A DNA stretch of 64,000 bases from the NCBI GenBank assembly GCA_964036045.1, contig OZ038400.1, forward strand, positions 9,660,976 through 9,724,975. Direction: 5' to 3'. Shown one piece after another: positions 20,218-32,325 of this stretch. Source of the stretch: Eutreptiella sp. 'Long Island Sound 2002'. Lineage: Eukaryota > Euglenozoa > Euglenophyceae > Eutreptiales > Eutreptiaceae. A model generated the notes under the pieces. It worked only from the letters and a program-made list of their open reading frames with translations. It did no database searches and was not told where the DNA came from. Position 1 is the stretch's first letter, and every line of letters begins with the position of its first letter. The position numbers were made by a program, and so were the translations under genes.

Positions 20218-21185
20218 GTCCGTGAGGGAGGGGGTGATGAAGCGGCAGTTGTCGCTGTACGAGAGGTGGGTGGCGGGGAGGAACGCGGTGTGGCCGGGGA
20301 TGGTGAGGCGATGGAAGTGTTGGGGCGCATGGCCCTGGTGATCACCAGGCTGGGTGCCTGGTAGTGGAGCTGGGCGAACCCGTCGCCTTGGTTGCCCCCC
20401 TCCTCGGTGCTGAAGGGGTGGGCGAACCCTTCGCGGGTGGCCACACGGTTAACCAGGCGGCTGTAGAAGCCGTCTGCCCAGGGGCCAAAGTCCCACGTGG
20501 CGCGGAGGTGGGAGCAGAGGCGGGAGTTGTCTTGGCGCAGCACCCTGAGGTACGCGTCAGACTCGTCCCAGTCTGAGATGGCGCAGGTGCTGTAGGTGGA
20601 GAGGGTTGTGTATGTGGCGGCGCGGGCTACGAGGGCGAGGCCTAGGGCGGAGTGGCCCGGGCGGTAGGCGAAGGAGGCGGGGGTGTAGGTGGAGGTGAGC
20701 TCGAGGTCGGCGGCTAGGCGGGTCCTGGCGATGCCGGAGGCTGCGCTTGAGACGCCCGACTCCACGTCGACGGGGCGGAAGGAGCGTGTGAGGTGTCGGG
20801 GGAGGGGCTTGGTAGGTTCCCCCTTGTAGAGGCCGTAGCGGACGGTCTCGTTGGAGACGCCTGGGGTGCCGGATTCAAGTTGGAGGAGGAGGTGAAGCAG
20901 CCCGAGGTGAACGCCCCCGCCGCTGCGGAAGAGCGCTGCGCGGGCCACGTTGTCAGTGGACACGGCGAGGGAGCGCTTGCCCATGTGGCGGTGGGCCAGG
21001 GAGGCGGTGGTGATGAGGGGGGAGGACTTGCGGGCGAGGGCGTACGCCTGGGGGGAGGCGGGAGACTCTGGTCGGGCGTTCGCGCGGAGGGCGTCGCGGA
21101 GGAGGGGGAGAGTGAGGTTTGTGGGCGGATGCGGGGGGAGGGGGAGCCAGGAGTCTGGGGTGCAGTGGGAATTGCGACTTGACGG
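20218..21185 (-). pseudogene. LINE-A ORF2: reverse transcriptase domain (YSDN active site)
   Basis: The minus frame reads YGLYKGEPTKPLPRHLTRSF, then FAYRPGHSALGLAL (finger motifs), CAISDWDESDAYLRVL (motif A, Asp), GGNQGDGFAQLHYQ (motif B). After a frameshift near 20,325 in a C-run comes HLSYSDNCRFITPS at the position of motif C. The canonical motif is YxDD; here the second Asp is Asn. That argues for an inactive copy unless the family tolerates it. The N-terminal border at about 21,185 is abrupt: sequence beyond it is AT-richer and belongs to another ORF. Confidence 0.65.
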
Positions 21186-23954
21186 CGCAAGCTGCTTAAA
21201 ACATCTGGGTCTATCCAACCGTCGGTATTGGAACCAAAAATACCTTTACCCCTAAACTCTCGGCCAGGCGGCGGGGAGGTGAATTCGATATCATCATTCC
21301 ATTCACGCACCTCATGGAATGCGAAACCGGGCGTGATTCCGGACGGCAAAAGAGTAGTTGCATCAAAAAACGAAGGTGGTTCAAGACCCCGAAAAGGCTT
21401 CAAGTATCCTTCGGGATCATACAACCAATGTAACAAAGGTGAATGTGCAGACATGGCGGCAGTAGGAGAAGAGGGAAATTCCAAATCACAACCACACCCA
21501 ACGGACTGACGTGGGTTGGTACCATTCGAAGGTGGAGCCGTAATAGGCGCCGCTGCAGTTGATGCTACTGCTGACTGAGGAGAGGGCTGTGCACCTCTAT
21601 CCCTATCGTACATGCGACTTGTCGAATGCGCTTGTGAACTCGAAACTTCTTGGGTTGAGGAAGTAGCTTGTCCAGCCTGTAAAGAGGCACGGCCAATGCT
21701 ATTTGAACCCGCAATACGTTGATGTATTGTGTCAACGTCCATGCGCAATAACCGGAAACTCTCTTGGAATGCGGTTTGTACACCATCAAATGTAATCCCT
21801 ACGCGTGCTTCTGAGGCCTGCAATTTAGAATCAACGTTTTGAGGCGAAAGGCCTTGCATGTTACCTAAAGCATTGACTTTCAACTCCAAACCGGAAACAC
21901 GAGTACGAACGGTATTTAATGAAGTGTCCACTTCTGAATTGAAGTGCTCAACCCGATGAAAAAAAACAAGCATTTTGGACTCGGCAACCGAATGCAACCG
22001 CAAGAGTTCATCACGAATGGCGTTGCCATTGGGGTGTGAGTGAATTTGGGATGAAGAATGGGGTTGCGATGGTGACGGCGGATCACTCGCCACACGAGCA
22101 CTCACTTCGGCAATCCGTTGAGAAGTGAATGATATATGATTGCGCAACTGGGAATTTGTAGTTGCGTGCTCAAGCTCTAGTTTACCCAAAGCACTTTTAA
22201 CCATCTCAATTTGACTCGAAAGAGGAGATTCACGCTCTTCCAAGAGCGTTATACGCATGGTAAGCGCTTGTAATCCACGTTTCATGTCTCCGCTAGTGCT
22301 ACTCAATTGTGCACTCATGGAATCAATAGCACTAGAAACCTCCAAAAGGGACTTTTTGTGAGCGACTGCAAATTCTTCAACGTTAGAAACTCGCCGCTCA
22401 AGAGGTCCCAATAGTTCATGCAAACCGGAACACGTGTCATGCAATTGTTGAATACGAGTCAATGTGTGTTCATCGAGGCCGGTTGGTCTCACACCATCAC
22501 CTATTTGGCGAGCAAAAGAGTCACACCTCAAATTCATTGTAGAATTGAGACAATTCTCGATTTCAACGCTTCGCTTGGTGATGGTGTCCTCAACTTGTGA
22601 CAACGTTTTTCCGATTCGTTCATCTAAATGAGAATTAAAAGAACGAAATTGAGATTGATTGTTCCGAATTGATTCATCGATGCGTGCGTTTAGAGCCTTG
22701 GGGTGCTCACCAATGCGTGTTTGCACTAAGGAATCAACGTGTGTATTTATCGTGTCGAAAGCGGCTTGCAAACGTTGTTCAAAATGACTCTCGAAAGAAG
22801 ATTGTAGCTCACGCAACTTAGATTCACAAAGAACCTGCAAAGCATCAACCCTTTCATTGACTTGTTCAACACGATCGTGTAATTGCTTCCATTGCAAACC
22901 GACTTCATTTGTCAACACATCCTCAACATGATTATCACCAATGTCCACATGCTCCCTTATCAAATGCAAAAAATTCATAATGGAGCCACCGGGCACGGAT
23001 GCATGCGATATATAATCGGAACGAAACGAATCAAATGCATAAGAATGGGATGCCAAAGTGCTCTCTATTGTGTGCATGGTGTTTTTCGCCATTTGCAAAG
23101 AAGAAGCGAAAATATTTTGCATTTCTTCAATTTGAACATTCATCAATTGAATATCACCACGCGTAGCAAAGTTCGAAAAGCTCTCGTGAATAGTCGTCAC
23201 GGTCTGGTCTACCTTGCTTGCCCTTGCCGCACCCTTCAACATCATGTCAAGATTGGCCTCCACTTGTTCCATTCGTTGTTCCACGAGCCCCAAAATGTCC
23301 TTAAGGCTCTCCGAATCAACCGAATTTTGCTCTAAACAACGAATTCGGTCGGAGTGTTGTTGGGACTCATGAGGTGGATAACTTTGAGAAGAGTTCGTAG
23401 CATGATTCTCCAATCGCTCAACCCGAACGACCACTTGTTTGTATCGATGTTCAACACGGCTTTTCACAACCTTTTTGAATTTTCAATCTCCGTAGCAAGT
23501 GTTCCTTGTTGTAGGCTGCACGTCGTATAAACTTTCTTGCTCATTGCCTCACAACCATCAATGCGTTGTTGAATGGCGTGTACCTTGGGAGATTGTGACA
23601 AAAGAACTTCAAATTCATCTTGTTGTGAGCCTTGTGAAGAGTGATAATGTTCGGAACGCGATGACATTTGTCGTTGATGTTCTTCAAATTGTTCCACCAA
23701 TTGTTGGACTCGTGATGGCTTCTCCAAATTGTCAACATCACCCGTCTCATCTTCGTTCATGAACTCCTCCACATATGACTTGCCAAACGAAAGGCGAGTT
23801 GAGGGAAGGATGTTGGGACCAAGTGATGTTTCGAATTTTCGAATGGGTCCATTGACTCATCATTGTTGTAGGTTGTGCCATATCCGGGGCTTGGAGTCAC
23901 GGATTCGATACGATTATGCTTGCTACCATGTTTTGAGATTGGTGTAACCTCCAT
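21186..23954 (-). pseudogene. Gag-like coiled-coil ORF of unknown element
   Basis: A minus frame of about 900 codons with two frameshifts (near 23,830 and 23,480), starting at the Met near 23,952 (MEVTPISKHGSKHNRIESVT). The body is a long series of heptad-like helices (for example RVEHRYKQVVVRVERLENH and EQVNERVDALQVLCESKLRE) with many Gln/Ser. The end (GYLKPFRGLEPPSFFDATTL and FHEVREWNDDIEF) is more globular and is cut at the LINE-A junction. Base composition is clearly more AT-rich than the flanks. Size and layout fit a retrotransposon Gag or another structural coiled-coil protein. No zinc knuckle or protease is visible and I do not recognise the family. Confidence 0.5.
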
Positions 23955-24302
23955 CTTAGTTTGTGATTTCCGAAATTGCAGAGTTTTGGGCTAACAACTC
24001 CGGATCCCACGGAATACGCAATCAGCAATGGCACATACAAGATTGAGTCCAAATCATCATTAAAAATGCAAGACCCTGCAATGTAGTACAGAAAACTCAC
24101 AACATTATGCACAATTAGTTCTGTCCTACTTCGCAGCGTCTTTTGCATGTCACAGGGCGTTCAATCTTATGAATAAAGTGTGATCTGAGTGTAATTATAA
24201 ACAATCAACAACGTGCAAATGATCATCCATAATGTGCGCGCGATCTCTGCTCGGCGCGCACTCTGTGATTCACATTGGGGTGTGTATCACTGTTTCATTA
24301 CA

Positions 24303-25060
24303 GGTTGCGATGATACTACAAGCCACAATCCGGGACGACAAGACACGAGGAGTAAAGGATATCCGCTCTTTCCTTGGTGCGTGCAACTTTTACAGAAGGC
24401 ACGTACCTAATTTCACATACTCCAGCCACTTGCTCACGGACCTTACAAAAAAGCACAAGAAATGGCACTGGGGAGAAAAGGAGGCGAAGCAGTTTCAGGA
24501 GTTGAAAGAGAAGTTGGGGAATGTTGGCATGCTCGGGACCTCTAGCTCCGAAAGAGAGTTCGTGGTTATCACCGACGCTTCATTGGTTGGTGGTGGTGGT
24601 ACCCTGTTTCAATGGCAAAAACTCCCTAAGTTGGTGGCTTGTACTGTTGCCGAAGAACTGCAGAAGACGCTCGGAATCAACCGTGACGGCACCCTCAAGC
24701 ACAACTATGACCCAAGTCGCTGGCACCTGGTCCCCATTGGACATTGGAACTGAAAGTGGAACTCGACGCGTGCTCATTAAACGTTGTACGAGAGAGACAG
24801 CTGCTCGGTGGCATCCTTCTATTGTTAGTACAACGGCGCCTACTTGGAACCAATCCGCTGGTCGGGTTTTGTCATCAGGAGTCTACCGAATATTTCCTGA
24901 AGGGGACCCGCCCCAGAACCGGAAGTTGAGGCGTTGGTGGACTTACTTGGCACCGTTGCGCTTGAGCATCTACAATGTCCCTGTGCTTAAGAACGAGCTC
25001 TGCAACTGGCTTGCAAGAGAGGGTTTCGATGACAAGATGTACCGCGAGCGCCAAATTTGA
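24303..25060 (+). pseudogene. Ty3/gypsy pol fragment (reverse transcriptase end and RNase H)
   Basis: The plus frame reads TRGVKDIRSFLGACNFYRRH then VPNFTYSSHLLTDLTKKHKK, the classical Ty3 RT thumb/connection phrase, followed by FQELKEKLGN and a REFVVITDASLVGGGGTLFQ RNase H start. The same line of sequence continues after in-frame TGA and TAA and a frameshift with LLGTNPLVGFCHQESTEYFL and RKLRRWWTYLAPLRLSIYNV, typical of this family's RNase H end. Integrase is missing. It ends where the 22-bp satellite starts (about 25,045). It runs opposite to the Gag-like ORF 0.35 kb away, so they may be different elements. Confidence 0.8.
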
Positions 25061-28000
25061 GTACCCCGGACGCCCAATTTGAGTACCCCGGGTGCTAATT
25101 TTGAGCACCGCGGGCGCCAAATTTGAGTACCCCGGGCGCTAAATTTGAGTATTGCGGGCGACAAATTTGAGTCCCCCGAGCAGCAAATTTGAGTACCCCA
25201 GGCGCCAAATTTGAGTACCCCGGGCACCAAATTTGAGCACCGCGGGCGCCAAATTTGAGTACCGCGGGCGCCAAATTTGAGGACCACGGGCGCCAAATTT
25301 GAGTACCCCGGGCGCCAAATTTGAGTACCCCGGGCACCAAATTTGACCACCGCGGGCGCCAAATTGAAGTACCCCGGGCGCCAAATTTGAGTACCTCGGG
25401 CGCCAAATTTGAGGACCCCGGGCGCCAAATTTGAGTACCCCGGGCACCAAATTTGAGTACCCCGGGCACCAAATTTGAGCACCGCGGGCGCCAAATTTGA
25501 GTACCGCGGGCGCCAAGTTTGAGTACCCCGGGCGCCAAATTTGAGTACCCCGGGCACCAAATTTGACCACCGCGGGCGCCAAATTGAAGTACCCCGGACG
25601 CCAAATTTGAGTACCCCGGGCGCCAAATTTGAGGACCCCGGGAGCCAAATTTGAGTTCCCCGGGCGCCAAATCTGAGTACCCCGGGCACCAAATTTGACC
25701 ATCGCGGGCGCCAAATTGAAGTACCCCGGGCGCCAAATTTGAGTACCCCGGGCGCCAAATTTGAGTACCCCGGGCGCCAAATTTGAGTACCCCGGGCGCC
25801 AAATTTGAGTATTGCGGGCGCCCAATTGGAGTACCCCGGGCGCCAAACTTGAGTACCCCGGGCGCCAAATTTGAGTACCCCGGGCGCCAAATTTGAGTAC
25901 CGCGGGCGCCAAATTGAAGTACCCCGGGCGCCAAATTTGAGTACCCCGGGCGCCAAATTTGAGTACCCCGGGCGCCAAATTTGAGTACCCCGGGCGCCAA
26001 ATTTGAGCACTGCGGGCGCCAAATTTGAGTACCTCGGGCGCCAAATTTGAGGACCCCGGGCGCCAAATTTGAGTACCCCGGGCACCAAATTTGAGTACCC
26101 CGGGCACCAAATTTGAGCACCGCGGGCGCCAAATTTGAGTACCGCGGGCGCCAAATTTGAGGACCACGGGCGCCAAATTTGAGTACCCCGGGCGCCAAAT
26201 TTGAATACCCCGGGCACCAAATTTGACCACCGCGGGCGCCAAATTGAAGTACCCCGGGCGCCAAATTTGAGTACCCCGGGCGCCAAATTTGAGGACCCCG
26301 GGAGCCAAATTTGAGTTCCCCGGGCGCCAAATTTGAGTACCCTGGGCACCAAATTTGACCATCGCGGGCGCCAAATTGAAGTACCCCGGGCGCCAAATTT
26401 GAGTACCCCGGGCGCCAAATTTGAGTACCCCGGGCGCCAAATTTGAGTACCCCGGGCGCCAAATTTGAGTACCCCGGGCGCCAAATTTGAGTACCCCGGG
26501 CGCCAAATTTGAGTATTGCGGGCGCCCAATTGGAGTACCCCGGGCGCCAAACTTGAGTACCCCGGGCGCCAAATTTGAGTACCCCGGGCGCCAAATTTGA
26601 GTACCGCGGGCGCCAAATTGAAGTACCCCGGGCGCCAAATTTGAGTACCCCGGGCGCCAAATTTGAGTACCCCGGGCGCCAAATTTGAGTACCCCGGGCG
26701 CCAAATTTGAGCACTGCGGGCGCCAAATTTGAGTCCCCCGAGCAGCAAATTTGAGTACCCCAAGCGCCAAATTTGAGTACCCCGGGCACCAAATTTGAGT
26801 ACCGCGGGCGCCAAATTGGAGTACCCCACGCGCCAAATTTGAGTACCCCGGGCGCCAAATTTGAGTACCCCAAGCGCCAAATTTGAGTACCCCGTGTGCC
26901 CAATTTGAGTACCCCGGGCGCCAAATTTGAGTACCCCGGGCGCCAAATTTGAGTCCCCCGAGCAGCAAATTTGAGTACCCCAGGCGCCAAATTTGAGTAC
27001 CCCGGGCCCCAAATTTGAGCACCGCGGGCGCCACATTAGAGGGCGGGCACCAAATCTGAGTACCCCAAGCGCCAAATTTGAGTACCCCGGGCGCCAAATT
27101 TGGGTACCCCGGGCGCCAAATTTGAGCACCTCGGGCGCCAAATTTGAGTACCCCAAGCGCCAAATTTGAGTACCCCGGGCGCCGAATTGGAGTACCCCGG
27201 GCGCCAAATTTGAGTACCCCGGGCAACAAATTTAGGTACCCCAGGCACCAAATTTGAGTACCCCGGGCGCCAAATTGGAGTACCCCGGGCGCCAAATTTA
27301 GGTACCCCAGGCACCAAATTTGATTACCCCAGGCGCCAAATTTGAGTACCCCGGGCGGGAAATTGGACTATCATGGGCGCCAAATTTGAGTACCCCGGGC
27401 GCCAAATTGGAATACCCCAGGCGCCAAATTTGAGTACCCCGGGCGCCAAAATTTGAGTACCCCGGGCGCTAAATTTGAGTCCCCCGGGCACCAAATTTTA
27501 GTCCCCCGGGCACCAAATTTGAGCATCACGGGCGCCAAATTTGAGTCCCCCGGGCGCCAAATTTGAGTACCCTGGGCACCAAATTGGAGTACCCCGGGCG
27601 CGAAATTTGACTATCACGGGCGCCAAATTTGAGTACCCCGGGCACCAAATTGGAATACCCCAGGCGCCAAATTTGAGTACCCCGGGCGCCAAAATTTGAG
27701 TACCCCGGGCGCCAAATTTGAGTACCCCGGGCACCAATTTTGAGTACCCCGGGCGCTAAATTTGAGTCCCCCGGGCACCAAATTTCAGTACCCGGGGTGC
27801 CAAATTTGAGTACCCCGGGCGCGAAATTTGAGCACCCCGGGCGCCAAATTTGAGTACCCCAGGCGCCAAATTTGAGTACCCCGGGCGCCAAATTGGAGAA
27901 CCCCGGGCGCCAAATTTGAGTACCCCGGGCGCCAAATTTGAGTACCCCGGGTGCCAAATTTGAGTACCCCGGGCGCCAAATTTGAGGACCACGGGCGCCA

Positions 28001-29032
28001 AATTTGAGTACCCCGGGTGCCAAATTTAGGTACCTCAGGCACCAAATTTGATTACCCCAGGCGCCAAATTTGAGTACCCCCAGTACCAAATTTGAGTACC
28101 CCGGGCGCCAAATTTGAGTACCCCGGGCGCCAAATTTGAGTACCCCGGGTGCCAAATTTGAGTACCGCGGGCGCCAAATTTGAGTACCCCGGGCGCCAAA
28201 TTTGAGTACCCCGGGTGCCAAATTTAGGTACCCCAGGCACCAAATTTGATTACCCCAGTCACCAAATTTGAGCATCACGGGCGCCAAATTTGAGTCCCCC
28301 GGGCGCCAAATTTGAGTACCCTAGGCACCAAATTGGAGTACCCCGGGCGCGAAATTTGACTATCACGGGCGCCAAATTTGAGTACCCCGGGCGCCAAATT
28401 TGAATACCCCAGGCGCCAAATTTGAGTACCCCGGGCCCCAAAATTTGAGTACCCCGGGTGCCAAATTTGAGTATCCCGGGCGCGAAATTTGAGTACCCCG
28501 GGCGCTAAATTTGAGTACCCCGGGCACCAAATTTGAGTACCCCAGGCGCCAAATTTGAGTACCCCGGGCGCCAAATTGGAGAACCCCGGGCGCCAACTTT
28601 GAGTACCCCGGGCTCCGAATTTGAGTACCCCGGGTGCCAAATTTGAGTACCCCGGGCGCCAAATTTGAGTACCCCGGGCGCCAAATTGGAGTACCCCGGG
28701 CGCCAAATTTGAGTACCCCGGGCGCCAAAATTTGAGTACCCCGGGCGCTAAATTTGAGTACCCCGGGCGCCAAATTTGAGTACCCCGGGCGCCAAATTTG
28801 AGTCCCCCGGGCCCCAAATTTAGGTACCCCAGGCACCAAATTTGATTACCCCGGGCGCCAAATTTGAGTACCTCCGGCACCAAATTTGAGTACCCCGGGC
28901 GCCAAATTTGACTATCACGGGCGCCAAATTTGAGTACCCCGGGCGCCAAATAGGAATACCCCAGGCGCCAAATTTGAGTACCCCGGGCGCCAAAATTTGA
29001 GTACCCTGGGCGCCAAATTTGAGTCCCCCGAC
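25045..29032 (+). repeat. 22-bp satellite array, ~4 kb, roughly 180 copies
   Basis: Head-to-tail units with core CCCGGGCGCCAAATTTGAG followed by TAC, with many single-base variants (CGGGCACC, CACGGGCGCC, GAAGTACC). Period is 22 bp with occasional 21/23. Because 22 is not a multiple of 3 and the minus strand has no stop in any register, all three minus frames stay open for over 2 kb (22-residue period, GVLKFGARGTQIW). There are no unique spacers, so it is not CRISPR-like. The array divides Ty3 and LINE remnants and begins inside the Ty3 fragment. Confidence 0.97.
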
Positions 29033-30523
29033 GCCAGGTCAAGGGCGGCTAAGAGGGAGTCCATATCCTCGAGGGTCGCCAGGCGCCATCGGAACAGACG
29101 CCAAGAGTGGGCGTCGCAGAGGCGGTGGTGCAGGGTGACCTGCGCCAGCACCATGGCGTGCGAGGTGTGGCAGGGGAGGACGTGGTGAGCGTGGGAGGCG
29201 ATGGGTCCGGTGGCGAAGATGTGGTCGATGGTGGTGGACCGGGGGGAGCCGTGGCGGGTGGTGAAGTTGGTGGGAGTGGCAGGGGGGATCAGGCGGTGCC
29301 AGGCCGAGAGTGGGCCCAGGGCTCCGAGCGCGGAGGCCAGGGGGGTGCCCGGGGCGCCTGTGCTGTTGAGGTCACCCAGGAGGACGCACAGGTCGGGACG
29401 CATGCGGGTGCGGAGGTGAGTCATGAGTTTGACCTCGGACACCCACTCGGAGTACGAGAGGCGCGGGGGGAGGTGGGCGTTGAACAGGAGGGCGCGGCCC
29501 CCGAGTGAGAGAGGGACTGCGGAGGCAATCCAGTGCGGGCCGTCGTAGACGTGGTCGGCGGGCTGGGAGGGGGCACGGAGGGACCGGAGCCAGGCCGTGC
29601 GGAGGCCTGAGCCCTGGCCCGACGTGGTGCTGTAGTGGGCTTCGTACCGCGGTGGGAGGGCGGGGCGGGGTGCGGCCAAGTCCCAGAGTTCCTGTTCGGC
29701 GGCCACGTCAGGGGACAGGGCCTCGAGCCAGGTGCGAGCGAGGGAGACTTGGCCGGTGATGCCTCCCCAGTTGTGGGTGAGGAAGGTGAGGGCTGTGTCG
29801 CGGAGGGGGGTGGACGCCTGGTCGCGGGGGTCGGGGAGGGAGAGGACGAAGGCGGGGGTCGGCTGGAGGAGGGGGTCCGGAGGGGGGGCGCAGGGGGTGC
29901 CCCAGGGGATGGCTGAGACGGGGACAGCTCCGGGCAGTAGTATGCCCTGGAAGCCCACCACACAGCGGGCGGCGGTGTCCCGAGTGCATATGGGCGGGGC
30001 CTTGTGGGGGGAGGTGCAGAAGAAGTGAGGCCAGTGGTCGGTTGGGGATGTGGGGAGGTCTACGAAGGCGGAGTGGGGTCTGGGGCGGCCACAGTCGGGG
30101 CAGGCTGAGGAGGCGACAAGTGGGGCGTCGGAGAGAGCCAGGTGGAGCGTCCACGCTGAGGCCGGGCCCGACGAGCGAGCGTGCGCTGGGGACGGGGGGA
30201 GGGGGACCGGCGGCAAGTGGGTGGTGTCCCAGTAGGCGGTCCACTTGGCGTCCGCGTGCAGGGGCGGGGTGATCCAGAAGGAGGGGTTGTGACGTTGGCG
30301 GGGGAAGGAGGCGAGCCAGCCGCACACTGTGGGGAGGCCGGAGGTGAGGAGCGAGGGGGGTAGCGACGAGGTGGTCTGGGCGGCGTGCAGAAGGTCGCGA
30401 GGGGGGCCCGGGGGGAGGGGGGCGGTTGGGGGGTGCTGGAGGCGGAGAAGGTCCGCGGAGTGTGTGCACTCGGGGCAGTGCATGAGGGTCGGGCGCGCAG
30501 CGTGCCGCACTGGAGGCACACAC
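29033..30523 (-). pseudogene. LINE AP-endonuclease domain (probably LINE-A ORF2 N-terminus)
   Basis: A minus frame from 30,519. A CPEC motif near residue 15 and CPDC near 140 precede the APE-type endonuclease: N250 in FLTHNWGGITG, E275 in DVAAEQELWD, GDLN at 382-385, IDHIF at 431-435 and SHAM at 453-456. These are the expected catalytic positions of the LINE exonuclease-endonuclease-phosphatase fold. The frame ends in FRWRLATLEDMDSLLAALDL at the satellite border. Orientation and composition match LINE-A RT at 20.2-21.2 kb, so the two may be halves of one element split by the satellite, Ty3 and Gag-like insertions, or two copies. Confidence 0.75.
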
Positions 30524-30731
30524 GCGGGGCGGAGGTGGGTGGTGGAGTTGGCGTGCGGGGGGGAGTCACTCGGGCGTAGGGCTGGGGACAGGGCTCCAGG
30601 CCGCGAAGGAGGTCCGCCCCGGCGCGGCAGGCGTCGGGCGGGCGGGGGTAACGGGCGGCGAGGAAGGCTGCCCCGGCTAGGGTCGGGAGGTCGGGAGCGC
30701 TTGAGGCGGGGGGAGAGTCCGGCAGGGCGAG

Positions 30732-31932
30732 TCAGTTGTGCCTGCGGGCGCTGGGGAACATGGCGCCGCGGACTGCTCTGCCTGACGTGGGGGCCGAGGG
30801 CGTTGTGCGGCCGTGGTGCCTCGGGGAGCGTCGGGGGGAGGAACGGGGGGGTGATTGCTGGCGGCTGTGCTGGGCAGGGCGGGGCTGAGAGTCGCCTGGG
30901 ACGGGCGGTCGGTGGGAGGGGGGGGTGTTGAGTGTGGCGGCGGGGGCGTGCCAGGGTTGCCCATCGTCCCGCCCGTTTTGGACCGTGAGGGACCAGCCCT
31001 CGGTGTGTTGGATGACGCGTGTGGGCAGAGAGGCGAAAAGGGAGGCGTGTAGGGCGGGGGTGATGGAAGCGAACGCGTGTCCGCGGCGGGCATCGGCGTC
31101 AGTGACGTACACGACGGTCTGCAGGTTGTGGGTGAGGGTGACTGCCATGGAGGCGTGTGGGCCCAGGCGGAGGCCAGAGATCGGACGATGCCGGATGCGG
31201 CCGGTGAGGAGCCGACGGGGGCGAAGGTGGGGACTGAGGAGGCGGGGGTGGCGCCGGTGGCGGAAGGTGCGGGGGCGCCCGGGGGAGGGGCTGGCCGAGG
31301 AGGGGTGGGGCGGAGAGTGGCGCGGGCGGGGCGGTGGCGCTTGGGGCTTGCAGGGAGGGCGCTGGGGGGGCGGAGGAGCCCAGGCGGAACCAGTCCAGGT
31401 CCGCCGTGGAGCGGGGGGGGAGGGCAGTTTTGGTGTAGGAGATGAGCTCTTGGAACTGGGCCGGGCTGGAAAGGCGGCCGCACAGCCGTGCGATGGCTGC
31501 GCGGAGGGTGTCGGCGGAGGAGACGTGTTGGAGGTCCTGGTAGGCCTCTATGGGGAAGGAGGGGGCGCTGGCGACGGTGAAGGCCGCCGTTAGCCAGGGA
31601 GTGTCGGCATGGGCTTGCGCGGCGGTGATGAGGGGCTGGATGGCCTCGAGCAGAGGCAGGGAGGCCACGGAGGAGGCGGCGGCTCCGTACCGCTGGGAAA
31701 CCAGGGTGAGGAGCTTGTTGAGGTGGAGGCGGAGGGTGGGTTTGTGGAGGTCGGGGCTGGAGTCCCAGTCCCCCTTGGCGGCGAGTACCAAACTGGCGGT
31801 GCACGTGGAGACCGAGAGGTGCTGTACGGTCGTGGGGGGCAGGTGGCAGTTCTTGCCCATGGCCACAATGCACATGGCCGTGTGGTGTGCGTCGGCCTCG
31901 GGGACTGAGGAGAGGCCGTCGAGCAAGGACAA
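30732..31932 (-). pseudogene. LINE-A ORF1-like region, second part
   Basis: Minus frames: from 31,932 MSLLDGLSSVPEADAHHTAM with SLVLAAKGDWDSSPDLHKPT and helical Ala/Leu-rich sequence, then Pro-rich low complexity. In another frame (31,148-30,732) comes TLTHNLQTVVYVTDADARRG and a Pro/Ser-rich end. It lies directly upstream of the endonuclease on the same strand, where LINE ORF1 is expected. No RRM, zinc knuckle or other ORF1 domain is recognisable. Confidence 0.4.
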
Positions 31933-32325
31933 CGTGTCCTGGGAGCTCGGGGCTGGGCCGGCCTGGAAGAGAGTCTCCCAGCCTGACGGGGACGGTGCGG
32001 GCGGCTGAGGCGGTTGGGGACGGGGGGGAAGTAGGGACGAGGGCTATGGGGCGTTGGGGGGAGCGGGGGCGGGGGAGGGGGCGCGGACATTGGGGGCTGC
32101 TGGGGGGTCGTCCGCCTGCGGGTGTGCGCGGCGGGCGGCTGCGGTGATGGCGGTGGAGATGTTGGGGGTGCGAATTGAACCATCATCCTTCCGATGGTTC
32201 AACTCCGTGTACCACCGTTGGGCTGACGGGGGGCAAGGGGCGGGGACTCGGACGTGGGGGCTGGCGTGGTCGAAGACGCAACTGAGGGGGGGGCAGGCCA
32301 GCCGGGAGCCGGTCTGCTGGGCCGC

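Noticed and set aside
24970-28842. Three overlapping minus-strand frames of 630-745 codons encoding a 22-residue repeat protein
   Set aside because: They are the three registers of the 22-bp satellite on a strand with no stop. All three are equally open, which is explained by the repeat and not by selection for a protein.
25045-29032. CRISPR-like array
   Set aside because: Units are directly contiguous with no unique spacers, and the context is eukaryotic with no cas genes.
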